DNA of 64,000 bases, taken from CBFIGX01 sp965662265 (lineage in GTDB: Bacteria > Bacteroidota > Bacteroidia > Flavobacteriales > UBA7430). Location: the NCBI GenBank assembly GCA_965662265.1, contig CBFIGX010000001.1, positions 124,001 to 188,000 on the forward strand, given 5' to 3'. The translations under genes were made by a program, and so were the position numbers. Positions 1 through 8,339 of the stretch are shown piece after piece (positions within the stretch are counted from its first letter, which is position 1; each line of letters begins with the position of its first letter). The notes below the pieces were generated by a model. The model saw nothing but the letters and a program-made list of their open reading frames with translations, searched no databases and was not told the DNA's origin.

Positions 1-600
1 TATAGAATTAATGTCAATTAGCTCTGGATGATTAGCAACAACACCATAGTTATCCATGTTTGGGTCAAAATCTTGAATAAAATGGTCTTTTATGTGCCAC
101 TCCCATACGATTTCTGCACCACCATTTCCACTAGGAGCTACCTCAATAAAATGAGTAGGCCACTTTGCAGAGGTGGCTCCGTCATAACCAGCTTGGGTTA
201 ATTCAGCGATACTCATTACTTCCCATGCAGTTAGCAACACATTGTCATTTACTAAACAAATATCATGATGAGATAAATAAGTAGATGAAGAATAAGTAAA
301 TTCCCAAACCACGTCACCATTGGGGTCAATTTCTTGGACTACACCAGACTCTGCAGCACCTCCAAGAGAATTATTTGGATTTATACCGCCTCTTATTAAA
401 TTCCCATTTTCTTTTAATAATACTGAATAGTTACATGGCAATTCACAATTCCATGAATGGGCAATTTCTCCCTCGCTATTAATAAGATATGTTGTGTTTT
501 CGTTCTGCTTGTTATATAAGGCGAATCCATCAAATTGTGATTGGCCAAAAACGCTAATTACAGTGAAAGTACTAATGAATACTATAAAGTTAAAATTCAT
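1..600 (-). CDS. Secreted arylsulfotransferase-like (ASST) protein, 3' part outside window
   Basis: The frame is open from an ATG at 598-600 to the window edge, giving about 200 residues of a longer protein. The first 19-20 residues are hydrophobic and end in VFGQ-SQ, a typical flavobacterial signal peptide. The mature part has propeller-like strands such as DPNGDVVWEF and EIVWEWH, and the stretch LSHHDICLVNDNVLL, which resembles the ASST family of secreted beta-propeller proteins. Large flavobacterial members often carry a T9SS sorting tail, but the C-terminus is not visible here. Known ASST enzymes move sulfate between aryl compounds without PAPS, so a link to the nearby cys genes is only a suggestion. 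The family call is by pattern; enzymatic activity is not shown. Confidence 0.7.
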   Translation of the reverse strand, partial: MNFNFIVFISTFTVISVFGQSQFDGFALYNKQNENTTYLINSEGEIAHSWNCELPCNYSVLLKENGNLIRGGINPNNSLGGAAESGVVQEIDPNGDVVWEFTYSSSTYLSHHDICLVNDNVLLTAWEVMSIAELTQAGYDGATSAKWPTHFIEVAPSGNGGAEIVWEWHIKDHFIQDFDPNMDNYGVVANHPELIDINSI

Positions 601-698
601 TTGAATTAGTTTGTAAGTTGTGTTTATTAAATGATATAGATATATATATATGTAATTATAGGTTAACTACAGTATACTTAACAGCTTAATACTTTAGG

Positions 699-1397
699 TT
701 ATTGCAATTTAAAGTTAATCGGAACAGTAAAGCTACATGGGACTGGCTTGCCTCTTTGTTTAGCTGCTTTTAGTTTTGGAATGGAATTTACTAATCGTAA
801 AGCTTCCTTTTTCAAATGCCTATCTTCTCCTCTAACAACAAGAGAATTAGTAATATTACCGGACTTATCAATTACAAATTGAACAAATATTTTTTCGGAG
901 ACACCCATTTCTTTGGCAATCGCTGGGTATTTAAAATTTTTGCGAATATGTTTCATAATTCCTTGTTGAAAACACATGTATCTTTCTTCTTTAGATACAT
1001 TCTCACATCCAGGGAAAATAGGTTTATCTTCTACTACTGCAAAATTAAATATTTCATCTTCTTCTTCCTCTTCTTCTATTTCAATTATTTCGTCTTCATC
1101 AGTTTCGGTCTCTTCAATCTCAAGTTCTACCTCTATCTCTACATCATCTTCAACAATTTGAATAACTTCTGGTGGTGGTGGTGGTGGTGGTGGTGGCTTT
1201 ATTTCTCTTTGAGTTATAGGAATGATCTCCTCATCTTCTAGAGACATTTCCATCGTACCCAAATCTGAAGAGGACTTCTCATAGCTTTTCCACTCAAAGG
1301 CGATTAAAGAAGCAGAAATAGCGACAATCAAACCAATTTGGACAAACATCCCTCTTTTGGTTTCAAGATTCGCTTTTGGATTCTTTTTGATTTCCAT
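699..1397 (-). CDS. Energy transducer TonB family protein
   Basis: TonB proteins couple the inner-membrane proton gradient to outer-membrane transport. The 232 residues show a short cytoplasmic N-terminus, one membrane helix (about residues 17-36), nine consecutive prolines at 68-76, a strongly acidic linker (about 82-118) and a C-terminal TonB domain (about 150-232) with YPAIAKEMGVSEKIFVQFVID. The proline run is encoded by a GGT repeat on the plus strand. The linker is almost purely Glu/Asp instead of the Pro-Lys type of classical TonB. ExbB/ExbD are not in the window. It lies downstream of the gcvH-VanZ pair on the same strand, 41 bases away. Confidence 0.9.
   Translation of the reverse strand: MEIKKNPKANLETKRGMFVQIGLIVAISASLIAFEWKSYEKSSSDLGTMEMSLEDEEIIPITQREIKPPPPPPPPPEVIQIVEDDVEIEVELEIEETETDEDEIIEIEEEEEEDEIFNFAVVEDKPIFPGCENVSKEERYMCFQQGIMKHIRKNFKYPAIAKEMGVSEKIFVQFVIDKSGNITNSLVVRGEDRHLKKEALRLVNSIPKLKAAKQRGKPVPCSFTVPINFKLQ
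1171..1196. repeat. GGT/ACC triplet microsatellite in the TonB gene
   Basis: Eight and a half perfect GGT units encode the nine-proline run of the TonB protein on the minus strand. Length change by whole units would keep the frame and only lengthen or shorten the proline spacer. Confidence 0.85.
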
Positions 1398-1438
1398 AAT
1401 TATTTGTTTACCGTGTAAAATTACACTTTTAATAGGGT

Positions 1439-1819
1439 TTACAAAATGACTTTTGCCTTTAACTTTTCCCCTAGTGTTACTGCAAGTATAATACCAAGAG
1501 TATTAGCAATAACATCGAGTATTTCTCCCTGCCTAGAAGCGATAAAATAATACTGAGTAAATTCAACACTTACTCCGACCACAAAGGGAATAGTGATTAC
1601 AAAGAATAATCTTGAAATGGTTGATGCTCTTCTTTTAACATCATTCACTCTAGCAATATACAACAGAATAGTAAAGAAAAAGTAAATCAGAAAATGCAAC
1701 AACTTATCGTTTAGGTATATACTAGGAGTTTCTGAAGTACTCAAAAAGCTTCCTACTATAGTTACAACCATCCATAAAAATGAAGGGATATATGAATGCA
1801 AAAAGCCTATAGCGATCAC
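1439..1819 (-). CDS. VanZ-like membrane protein
   Basis: A 126-residue protein with four predicted membrane segments. The stretches LNDKLLHFLIYFFFTILLY and GEILDVIANTLGIILA match the conserved parts of the VanZ-like family (the D-K-x-x-H motif and the D-x-x-A-N-x-x-G motif). Family function is unclear; the name comes from teicoplanin resistance VanZ, and most members are not shown to act in resistance. Translation probably starts at GTG (1819), directly after the gcvH stop at 1820-1822, so the two genes are likely cotranscribed and coupled. Confidence 0.8.
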   Translation of the reverse strand: MIAIGFLHSYIPSFLWMVVTIVGSFLSTSETPSIYLNDKLLHFLIYFFFTILLYIARVNDVKRRASTISRLFFVITIPFVVGVSVEFTQYYFIASRQGEILDVIANTLGIILAVTLGEKLKAKVIL

Positions 1820-2200
1820 TTAGGCAATCAACTGTTTATATTCATTTGCGGTTAACAGGCCTTCTAGTTCCTTAGGATCCGAAGCTGCAACTTTAATCAT
1901 CCATCCTTCACCGTATGGGTCGGAGTTAACTAATTCAGGAGCATTTTCTAATTCCTCGTTTAAAACCAACACTTCTCCAGTTATTGGCATAAATAAATCC
2001 GAAACAGTTTTCACAGCCTCTACCGAGCCAAAGNNNNNNNNNNNNNNNNNNNNNNNNNNNNNNNNNNNNNNNNNNNNNNNNNNNNNNNNNNNNNNNNNNN
2101 NNNNNNNNNNNNNNNNNNNNNNNNNNNNNNNNNNNNNNNNNNNNNNNNNNNNNNNNNNNNNNNNNNNNNNNNNNNNNNNNNNNNNNNNNNNNNNNNNNNN
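1820..2200 (-). CDS. gcvH: Glycine cleavage system H protein, 5' part inside an N run
   Basis: The H protein carries the lipoyl-bound aminomethyl group between the P, T and L proteins of glycine cleavage. The visible C-terminal 70 residues contain GSVEAVKTVSDLFMPITGEV, which includes the lipoylated lysine (E-A-V-K-T), and the DPYGEGWMIK motif. The 5' end falls in the N run 2034-2226. From the usual H-protein length (about 125 residues) the start should lie near 2200; I use that as an estimate. An in-frame ATG at 2257 beyond the gap would give 145 residues with an N-terminus unlike H proteins, so I do not accept it. No other gcv gene is in the window. Confidence 0.88.
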   Translation of the reverse strand, partial: XXXXXXXXXXXXXXXXXXXXXXXXXXXXXXXXXXXXXXXXXXXXXXXXXXXXXXXXFGSVEAVKTVSDLFMPITGEVLVLNEELENAPELVNSDPYGEGWMIKVAASDPKELEGLLTANEYKQLIA

Positions 2201-2226
2201 NNNNNNNNNNNNNNNNNNNNNNNNNN
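2034..2226. other. Run of 193 N within and upstream of gcvH
   Basis: Undetermined bases. They hide the first roughly 55 codons of gcvH and part of the spacer to cysQ. Confidence 0.99.
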
Positions 2227-2259
2227 TTAGTCTATCCCAATGCAAGTGTTTATACATAT

Positions 2260-3051
2260 TTACGATAGTTTAAGAAGTTCTAATATATTTTGGTTAGCTA
2301 CAACAAAAAAGGGGTTCAATAAATTCTCTTTGTTGTATTGTAAAGGTTCTAATGTGTCTATATTTTGAACAATTAAGCCCATTTCTCTACAAATCGCATC
2401 TGCCGCTGCAGAATCCCATTCCATTGTTGGAGCAAACCGAGGATAAACCTCAGCTTGTCCATTTGCTATACACAGAAATTTTAATGAACTCCCCATAGAA
2501 ACTATTTGGGGCTTGTGTAATTTCTGTATAAAATCTTTAGTTTCATCATTGAGGTGAGATCTGGATGCCACAACTCTTAAGTTTTCTAAATCTTGCTTTT
2601 TAGAAAGATGTAACGACTCAGTAGCTCCATTAAATTCAAGAAAAGCGCCCAAATTTTCTGCAGAATAATATAGCTTCTTTTGAACTGGCACATAGACCAC
2701 TCCTAATATTGGGACTCCATTATCTATAATGGCAATATTTACCGTAAATTCTCCATTGCGTTTAATAAATTCTTTAGTTCCATCAAGAGGGTCAATCATC
2801 CAGAACCGACTCCAAGACTTCCTCTCAGTGTATAAAACTTCAGCACCTTCTTCACTCAAAACTGGATAATCAGTCTTATTTAGCAAATCAATAATTGTAT
2901 GATGAGCTGCCTTATCAGCTCTCGTAAGTGGGCTTTGATCACTCTTATGCTCAATGCCAAAATCATCCGCTTCATAGACTCGAAGTATTTCCTGACCTGC
3001 TTTTAAAGCTGCCTCTTTTGCAAGCACTAATAAATCATGTAAATCAGTCAT
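2260..3051 (-). CDS. cysQ: 3'(2'),5'-bisphosphate nucleotidase CysQ
   Basis: CysQ hydrolyses PAP (the by-product of PAPS use) to AMP and phosphate. The 263 residues belong to the inositol monophosphatase superfamily: the metal-binding motif DPLDGT sits at residues 87-92, the upstream acidic site at SEEGAE (about 66-71), and the second conserved motif EWDSAAADA near 208-216. The ATG at 3051 overlaps the cysC stop by eight bases (ATGACTGA), which points to translational coupling; a GTG one codon upstream is less likely. It is the last gene of the cysD-cysN-DUF2061-cysC-cysQ run. Confidence 0.95.
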   Translation of the reverse strand: MTDLHDLLVLAKEAALKAGQEILRVYEADDFGIEHKSDQSPLTRADKAAHHTIIDLLNKTDYPVLSEEGAEVLYTERKSWSRFWMIDPLDGTKEFIKRNGEFTVNIAIIDNGVPILGVVYVPVQKKLYYSAENLGAFLEFNGATESLHLSKKQDLENLRVVASRSHLNDETKDFIQKLHKPQIVSMGSSLKFLCIANGQAEVYPRFAPTMEWDSAAADAICREMGLIVQNIDTLEPLQYNKENLLNPFFVVANQNILELLKLS

Positions 3052-3634
3052 CACTTTGACTTATATAATTAACTATTTTTGCCACCAGATCGTTTTCATT
3101 TTCTAGATGAGTTTGAAGTTGTAGGTTTGGATTTTCTGGAATCTCGAAAGGGGATGATATTCCTGTAAAATCTTTAATTTCTCCAGATCTTGCCTTGGCA
3201 TATAATCCTTTTGTATCTCTTTGTTCACATACTTCAAGAGGACAATCTACAAACAACTCTACAAAATCACCTGCACCTAAAATAGACCTTACAAATTCTC
3301 TATCTTTTTTTAGTGGAGAAACAAAAGCACATAGCACTAATACACCTGCATCGATAAATAATTTAGAAATTTCTCCAACCCTTCTAATATTTTCAGATCG
3401 ATCTTTTAATGAGAATGCAAGATCTGAATTTAAACCTAAGCGAATATTATCGCCATCTAACAAGTAAGTGTGCCAACCCAGTTTAAACAACTCTTCTTCA
3501 ACCCTATTGGCCAATGTAGATTTCCCAGAACCTGAAAGGCCAGTAAACCATAGCACTTTTGCTGGGTGCTTTTTGTGCTTAGATCTTTTTAATCGATCTA
3601 TCTTATGATGATGTTTAATAATATTACTTCTCAT
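3044..3634 (-). CDS. cysC: Adenylyl-sulfate kinase
   Basis: CysC phosphorylates APS to PAPS using ATP. The 196 residues have the P-loop GLSGSGKS at 32-39, the DGDNIR motif of APS kinases about 20 residues later, and the conserved stretch CPLEVCEQRDTKGLYAKARSG. It is a stand-alone kinase, not fused to CysN. It overlaps cysQ downstream and the DUF2061 gene upstream (11 bases), so the group is one transcription and translation unit. Confidence 0.96.
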   Translation of the reverse strand: MRSNIIKHHHKIDRLKRSKHKKHPAKVLWFTGLSGSGKSTLANRVEEELFKLGWHTYLLDGDNIRLGLNSDLAFSLKDRSENIRRVGEISKLFIDAGVLVLCAFVSPLKKDREFVRSILGAGDFVELFVDCPLEVCEQRDTKGLYAKARSGEIKDFTGISSPFEIPENPNLQLQTHLENENDLVAKIVNYISQSDD

Positions 3635-3878
3635 CTGCTGATTTTTTAGAATTTCTCAACTTAGGGTCTAAGCCAAAATTGCTCTTATACCAAGCTCTTT
3701 CATGAAAATAATAAAACACCATTTTTAATGAGGCTTCTGTTAAAGCTACCCATGTTGCTTTTTCAGTTGCATTAGGATCTTCACTGAAAAACCATCTTGC
3801 TATTAAAAAAGTAGTTACCGAGGCAATAACCCTCCAAGTAATTGTTTTTGCTATGTGTCTTTTCTTAGAAGCTTTCAT
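3624..3878 (-). CDS. DUF2061 small membrane protein in the sulfate activation operon
   Basis: An 84-residue protein with the DUF2061 pattern: KTITWRVIASVTTFLIARWF near the start and SLKMVFYYFHERAWYKSNFG later. Two membrane segments are likely. It sits between cysN and cysC with 4 bases to the former and an 11-base overlap with the latter, so it is made together with the PAPS enzymes. DUF2061 has no established biochemical role that I know of. A scaffold or membrane anchor for the enzymes, or a transport role, would be guesses. Confidence 0.85.
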   Translation of the reverse strand: MKASKKRHIAKTITWRVIASVTTFLIARWFFSEDPNATEKATWVALTEASLKMVFYYFHERAWYKSNFGLDPKLRNSKKSADEK

Positions 3879-3882
3879 AAGA

Positions 3883-5145
3883 TTATAAGAGCATACCTGC
3901 AGCTACAGTATTATTAGTAGATTCGTCAACCAGTATCACAGAGCCTGTGACCCTGTTTTTTGTATATGCATCTGCGAAAATTGGCTTTGCTAATCTGAGG
4001 TTTACTCGAGATATGTCATTCATATTAATCGTTAAATCTTTTTGGTTTCTATGCAGGGTATTGATATCTACCTTGTAACGAATTTCCTTTACAATAGCTC
4101 TCACTTGGTTGGTAGTATGGATCAATATGTACTTTCCACGAGCATTTAGTGGCTCGTTAGCTAACCAGCAAAGCATCAATTCAATATCTTGAGTAGACTT
4201 AGGTTGATTGTTTGGTCGGGCAATCATATTCCCTCTAGAAACATCAATGTCATCTTGCAAAGTAATCGAAACAGACATTGGCGCAAATGCTTCATCCACT
4301 TGTCCGTCTAGAGTATCTATACTTTTAATTTTCGAATGGAAACCTGAAGGTAAAATAACCACATCATCTCCTGGCTTAAAGACTCCTCCTGCAATTCTAC
4401 CCGCATAACCTCTATAATCATGAAATTCATTTGAGTGCGGTCGAATCACATACTGAACAGGCATTCTACAATCTATATGATTTTGATCGCTAGCAATATG
4501 TACTGTTTCCAACAAATTCAATAAGGTGGAACCTTGATACCAAGGCATATTTTCTGATCTATTAACAACATTGTCTCCGTGTAGCGCGGAGATGGGAACA
4601 AAATTTATGTCTTGTACATCTAATTTAGAGGCGAATGCTTTATAATCTTGGACAATTTTATCATAAACGCCCTCATCATAATTAACGAGATCCATCTTAT
4701 TTACACAAACAACTAGATGTGGTATTCTTAAAAGCGATGCAATAAAGGAGTGTCTTGATGTTTGCTCTATTAATCCCTTTCTCGCATCAATTAAAATGAG
4801 AGCCAAATTTGCAGTACTGGCGCCTGTTACCATATTTCTGGTATACTGAATATGGCCGGGTGTATCGGCAATAATAAACTTTCTTTTTGGCGTTGAAAAA
4901 TACCGATAAGCGACATCAATAGTGATCCCTTGCTCGCGTTCGGAACGAAGTCCATCTGTAAGCATAGATAAATCTACATGATCTAAGCCTTTTCTATTGC
5001 TAGCTTGCTCTACATGTTCTAGTTGATCTTCGAAAATTGTTTTGGAATCGTATAATAAACGCCCAATTAATGTGCTTTTACCATCATCCACACTACCCGC
5101 AGTAGTGAATCGTAGTAAGTCAATAGAATTAGTACCCATACTCAT
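3883..5145 (-). CDS. cysN: Sulfate adenylyltransferase subunit 1 (GTPase)
   Basis: CysN is the GTPase subunit that drives APS synthesis by CysD. The 420 residues show the EF-Tu-like G motifs: P-loop GSVDDGKS (17-24), DTPGH (about 94) and NKMD (about 149), followed by beta-barrel domains 2 and 3. There is no C-terminal APS kinase domain; that activity is the separate cysC. The start codon overlaps the cysD stop as TGATG, giving translational coupling. Confidence 0.96.
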   Translation of the reverse strand: MSMGTNSIDLLRFTTAGSVDDGKSTLIGRLLYDSKTIFEDQLEHVEQASNRKGLDHVDLSMLTDGLRSEREQGITIDVAYRYFSTPKRKFIIADTPGHIQYTRNMVTGASTANLALILIDARKGLIEQTSRHSFIASLLRIPHLVVCVNKMDLVNYDEGVYDKIVQDYKAFASKLDVQDINFVPISALHGDNVVNRSENMPWYQGSTLLNLLETVHIASDQNHIDCRMPVQYVIRPHSNEFHDYRGYAGRIAGGVFKPGDDVVILPSGFHSKIKSIDTLDGQVDEAFAPMSVSITLQDDIDVSRGNMIARPNNQPKSTQDIELMLCWLANEPLNARGKYILIHTTNQVRAIVKEIRYKVDINTLHRNQKDLTINMNDISRVNLRLAKPIFADAYTKNRVTGSVILVDESTNNTVAAGMLL

Positions 5146-6047
5146 CAGAAATATCCTTGTGTTTTGCGATCTTCCATAGCGGCTTCTCCACGTTTATCAT
5201 CAGCTCTGTTACCTCTTTCAGTTTGTCTTGCCACCGAAACCTCTTCAACAATTTTAGCTAGAGTATCTGCATCAGACTCAATACCTCCAGTTATTGTGAT
5301 ATCCCCTAGTGTTCTAAATCGGACCTTCTTGTAAAGCACTTCCTCACCGACTCTAAGAGATAAATAATCGGACTCCGGAAGATATGTCCCATCTCGGAAT
5401 ACAACATTTCTATAATGAGCAAAATACAAAGGTGGTATTTCAATATCCTCCATTAGTATATACTGCCAAATGTCCATTTCAGTCCAGTTAGAAATTGGGA
5501 AAACTCTAAAATGCTCTCCCATATTTTGCTTACCATTAAATAAGTTCCACAATTCTGGTCTTTGATTTTTGGGGTCCCATTGACCAAAATCATCTCTATG
5601 CGAAAAAAAACGCTCTTTAGCCCTTGCTTTTTCTTCATCTCTTCTAGCACCTCCAAGGCAAGCATCAAACTGATTTTCTTCGATAGTATCTAGCAGTGTG
5701 ATGGTTTGTAATGCATTCCTACTTGCATTTTTGCCAGTTTCTTCCTTTACTCTATTCTGGTCAATTGACTGTTGCACTGAACCTACCACAAGATTTGCCT
5801 CTAATCTTTTAACGAGAGCATCTCTAAAAGTGATAGCTTCTGGGAAGTTATGCCCAGTATCAATATGCACTAATGGAAAAGGGAATTTTGCAGGGTAAAA
5901 AGCCTTCCTTGCTAAGTGTGTTATAACTATGGAATCTTTACCTCCAGAAAATAACAAAGCAGGGCGCTCAAACTGCGCTGCAGTTTCTCTAAGCACATAT
6001 ATAGCCTCAGATTCTAATTCTTTTAGATGACCTAAGTTGTAATTCAT
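5145..6047 (-). CDS. cysD: Sulfate adenylyltransferase subunit 2
   Basis: CysD forms APS from sulfate and ATP with the help of CysN. From the ATG at 6047 the protein has 300 residues, the usual length. The PP-loop SGGKDS is at residues 34-39, HIDTGHNFPE follows, and the tail RGNRADDKRGEAAMEDRKTQ is typical of CysD. A TTG-type extension up to 6071 adds eight residues that the family lacks, so I chose 6047. First gene of the cys operon. No cysH or sulfite reductase gene is present, so the operon itself only makes PAPS. Confidence 0.96.
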   Translation of the reverse strand: MNYNLGHLKELESEAIYVLRETAAQFERPALLFSGGKDSIVITHLARKAFYPAKFPFPLVHIDTGHNFPEAITFRDALVKRLEANLVVGSVQQSIDQNRVKEETGKNASRNALQTITLLDTIEENQFDACLGGARRDEEKARAKERFFSHRDDFGQWDPKNQRPELWNLFNGKQNMGEHFRVFPISNWTEMDIWQYILMEDIEIPPLYFAHYRNVVFRDGTYLPESDYLSLRVGEEVLYKKVRFRTLGDITITGGIESDADTLAKIVEEVSVARQTERGNRADDKRGEAAMEDRKTQGYF

Positions 6048-6160
6048 ATAGTCTTTCTTTCTGTTCAACAAGAACTAATTCTGATAGAATGGATAAATAT
6101 AATGATATACCCGAATTAAAACTTGTAATTATTGGCATAATTTATGACAATCAGAATGAT

Positions 6161-6168
6161 TATATTTG
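6161..6168 (+). promoter_or_regulatory. Candidate -7 promoter box for the TlpA-DUF6029-Omp28 operon
   Basis: TATATTTG fits the Bacteroidota -7 consensus TAnnTTTG and lies 22 bases before the ATG at 6190. No TTG stands at the usual 19-21 base distance upstream. The box overlaps a possible TTG start at 6166, which argues against that start. Confidence 0.4.
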
Positions 6169-6189
6169 GCAATTAACTTTAACTACCTA

Positions 6190-6684
6190 ATGATGAATAA
6201 ACTAATACTCACATACCTAATATCGGGAATATGCTTTATTGGATTTGCCCAAAACAATACATCGCTATTTCCAACAGTAGATATTAAAACTTTGGAAGGG
6301 AAAATTGTTAATACTGATGCCATAGAAAATGATGGTAAACCTATAGTGATAAGTTTTTGGGCAACATGGTGTAAGCCTTGTGCAAAAGAATTAGACGCAA
6401 TCACAGACGTATATGACGATTGGCAAGATGAAACAGGCGTAAAAGTTGTTGCTATTTCAATTGATGATGCACGGAATGCTGCTAAAGTTGCCCCCTTTGC
6501 AAATGGAAAAGATTGGCCTTTTGAAATTTATTTAGACAGCAATAGTGATTTAAAAAGAGCTTTAAATGTTAATGCTATCCCACACACTTTTCTTCTGAAT
6601 AGTAAAAAAGAAATTGTTTGGCAACACACTTCCTATCTTGACGGTGATGAAGAAGAATTATTCGAGGAAATTTTAAAACTATAA
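6190..6684 (+). CDS. TlpA-like periplasmic thiol-disulfide oxidoreductase
   Basis: A 164-residue exported thioredoxin-fold protein. Residues 3-20 form a signal peptide (ends GFAQ-NN), followed by a TlpA/AhpC-type domain with the active site WCKPC at 60-64 and the cis-proline region NAIPHTFLL. Such proteins reduce periplasmic disulfides, for example in cytochrome c maturation or for specific partners. It is first in a run with DUF6029, Omp28 and a small barrel (spacings of about 11, 3 and 1 bases), so its partner may be one of them. ATG at 6190 or 6193 is preferred over TTG at 6166. Confidence 0.9.
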   Translation: MMNKLILTYLISGICFIGFAQNNTSLFPTVDIKTLEGKIVNTDAIENDGKPIVISFWATWCKPCAKELDAITDVYDDWQDETGVKVVAISIDDARNAAKVAPFANGKDWPFEIYLDSNSDLKRALNVNAIPHTFLLNSKKEIVWQHTSYLDGDEEELFEEILKL

Positions 6685-6695
6685 GTTTGAAAAAA

Positions 6696-8336
6696 ATGAA
6701 AAAAGTACTCATTTGCNNNNNNNNNNNNNNNNNNNNNNNNNNNNNNNNNNNNNNNNNNNNNNNNNNNNNNNNNNNNNNNNNNNNNNNNNNNNNNNNNNNN
6801 NNNNNNNNNNNNNNNNNNNNNNNNNNNNNNNNNNNNNNNNNNNNNNNNNNNNNNNNNNNNNNNNNNNNNNNNNNNNNNNNNNNNNNNNNNNNNNNNNNNN
6901 NNNNNNNNNNNNNNNNNNNNNNNNNNNNNNNNNNNNNNNNNNNNNNNNNNNNNNNNNNNNNNNNNNNNNNNNNNNNNNNNNNNNNNNNNNNNNNNNNNNN
7001 NNNNNNNNNNNNNNNNNNNNNNNNNNNNNNNNNNNNNNNNNNNNNNNNNNNNNNNNNTATATTAAGAGCATATGAAGAGAGAAATTTAGGTTATGACAAT
7101 GCATTTGACGGTATTCGTCTTAAGTACAACCCAATCAAGGGAGTTTATTTAAAATCCCTTGTGGGTAGACAACGGTTGTATTTTGACAAATCTGAAGGTA
7201 TTGTAAGAGGTGTTGATGCTGAGGTTTCACTAAATGAAGCCATTTCTATGTTATCTGAAAAAAAGACTCAAATACTATTTGGAGCAAGCTTTGTAAGTAA
7301 GTACCAAAAAGATCTTGACCCACTTTATATTCTTCCGGAAAACGTTGCTTCATGGGCTACTAGACTTAGCATTAATCATGGGAAATGGAATTTAGGTGGT
7401 GAGTATGTCTACAAAAATAACGACCCATCTGCCACTAATAACTTCATTTATAAAGAAGGACAAGCACTACTATTGAATGCTAGTTATTCCCAAAGAGGAT
7501 TTGGTATTTCGCTAGCTGCCAAACGAATTGACAATATGAGTTCCAACTCAGATAGAAATTTAAAAGGCTCAGAAGTTAGTGTTAACTACCTTCCAGCACT
7601 CACCAAGCAACACGCCTATACGCTTGCCACCATTTATCCATACGGCACTATATCTAATGGAGAAATGGGCTTGCAAGCCGAGCTGAACTACAAAATTCCA
7701 AAGGGAAGTAAAATAGGCGGCAAATACGGTACTGGCGTAGTAATAAATTTCTCCAACGTATACGATATTCACAGAGCTGCCATCAATGACTCTACAGCTA
7801 TTAATGAAACGGGAACACTGGGGTATAGTTCCGACTTCTTTAAGGTAGGTGACGAATTATTCTTTCAGGAGTTTAGCACTGAATTATCTAGAAAAATTAA
7901 CCGCAAGTTAAAATTTATAGGGACTTACATTCACACCTTATACAATAGTAGTGTTATTGTCGGTTATAACGAAAAAGGTATTATTAATGCCAATATTGCC
8001 ATTCTAGAAACCCAATATAAGATTAAACCAAGACACTCCATCCGTACTGAAATACAGCACCTTTGGACTAAGAAGCACGAAGGGAACTGGGCCATGTTCT
8101 TAGCAGAATATACGGTATCTCCGAAATACTTTATTGCCGTACAAGATTTGTATAATTATGGCAATGAAAATGGAAAAGTGCACTATCCTAACATCTCTGG
8201 AGGATACATAAAAGGCACAACCAGATTTGCTTTAGGGTATGGAAAACAAAGACAAGGTATCTTTTGTGTAGGAGGTGTCTGCAGAGAAGTCCCTAAATCT
8301 AATGGAATATCACTAAGTATAACCTCAAGCTTCTAA
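6696..8336 (+). CDS. DUF6029 family outer-membrane beta-barrel protein, partly masked
   Basis: About 546 residues from the ATG at 6696; the frame before the N run (6717-7057) continues after it. The visible part is made of alternating beta strands ending in aromatic residues (GGEYVYKNND, SYSQRGFGISLAAKR, ISLSITSSF at the C-terminus), as in outer-membrane barrels. The end of the protein contains GIFCVGGVCREVP, a C-x4-C pair that could form a disulfide in the last hairpin. I recognise it as DUF6029 by its general form and by its neighbours; function is unknown. It follows the TlpA gene by 11 bases and precedes Omp28 by 3. Confidence 0.75.
   Translation: MKKVLICXXXXXXXXXXXXXXXXXXXXXXXXXXXXXXXXXXXXXXXXXXXXXXXXXXXXXXXXXXXXXXXXXXXXXXXXXXXXXXXXXXXXXXXXXXXXXXXXXXXXXXXXXXXXXXXXXXILRAYEERNLGYDNAFDGIRLKYNPIKGVYLKSLVGRQRLYFDKSEGIVRGVDAEVSLNEAISMLSEKKTQILFGASFVSKYQKDLDPLYILPENVASWATRLSINHGKWNLGGEYVYKNNDPSATNNFIYKEGQALLLNASYSQRGFGISLAAKRIDNMSSNSDRNLKGSEVSVNYLPALTKQHAYTLATIYPYGTISNGEMGLQAELNYKIPKGSKIGGKYGTGVVINFSNVYDIHRAAINDSTAINETGTLGYSSDFFKVGDELFFQEFSTELSRKINRKLKFIGTYIHTLYNSSVIVGYNEKGIINANIAILETQYKIKPRHSIRTEIQHLWTKKHEGNWAMFLAEYTVSPKYFIAVQDLYNYGNENGKVHYPNISGGYIKGTTRFALGYGKQRQGIFCVGGVCREVPKSNGISLSITSSF
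6717..7057. other. Run of 341 N inside the DUF6029 gene
   Basis: Undetermined bases; the reading frames on both sides agree if the length is right. Confidence 0.99.
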
Positions 8337-8339
8337 GAC

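Noticed and set aside
601..698. Riboswitch or small RNA in the AT-rich spacer with (AT)n
   Set aside because: Only a short AT run; no stable stem or known motif.
816..1241. Open plus-strand frame with a run of tryptophans
   Set aside because: It is the reverse of the TonB gene; the Trp run is the complement of the proline repeat.
2227..2257. gcvH start at 2257 (MYKHLHWDRL)
   Set aside because: Gives an H protein about 20 residues too long with an atypical N-terminus; the true start should be inside the N run.
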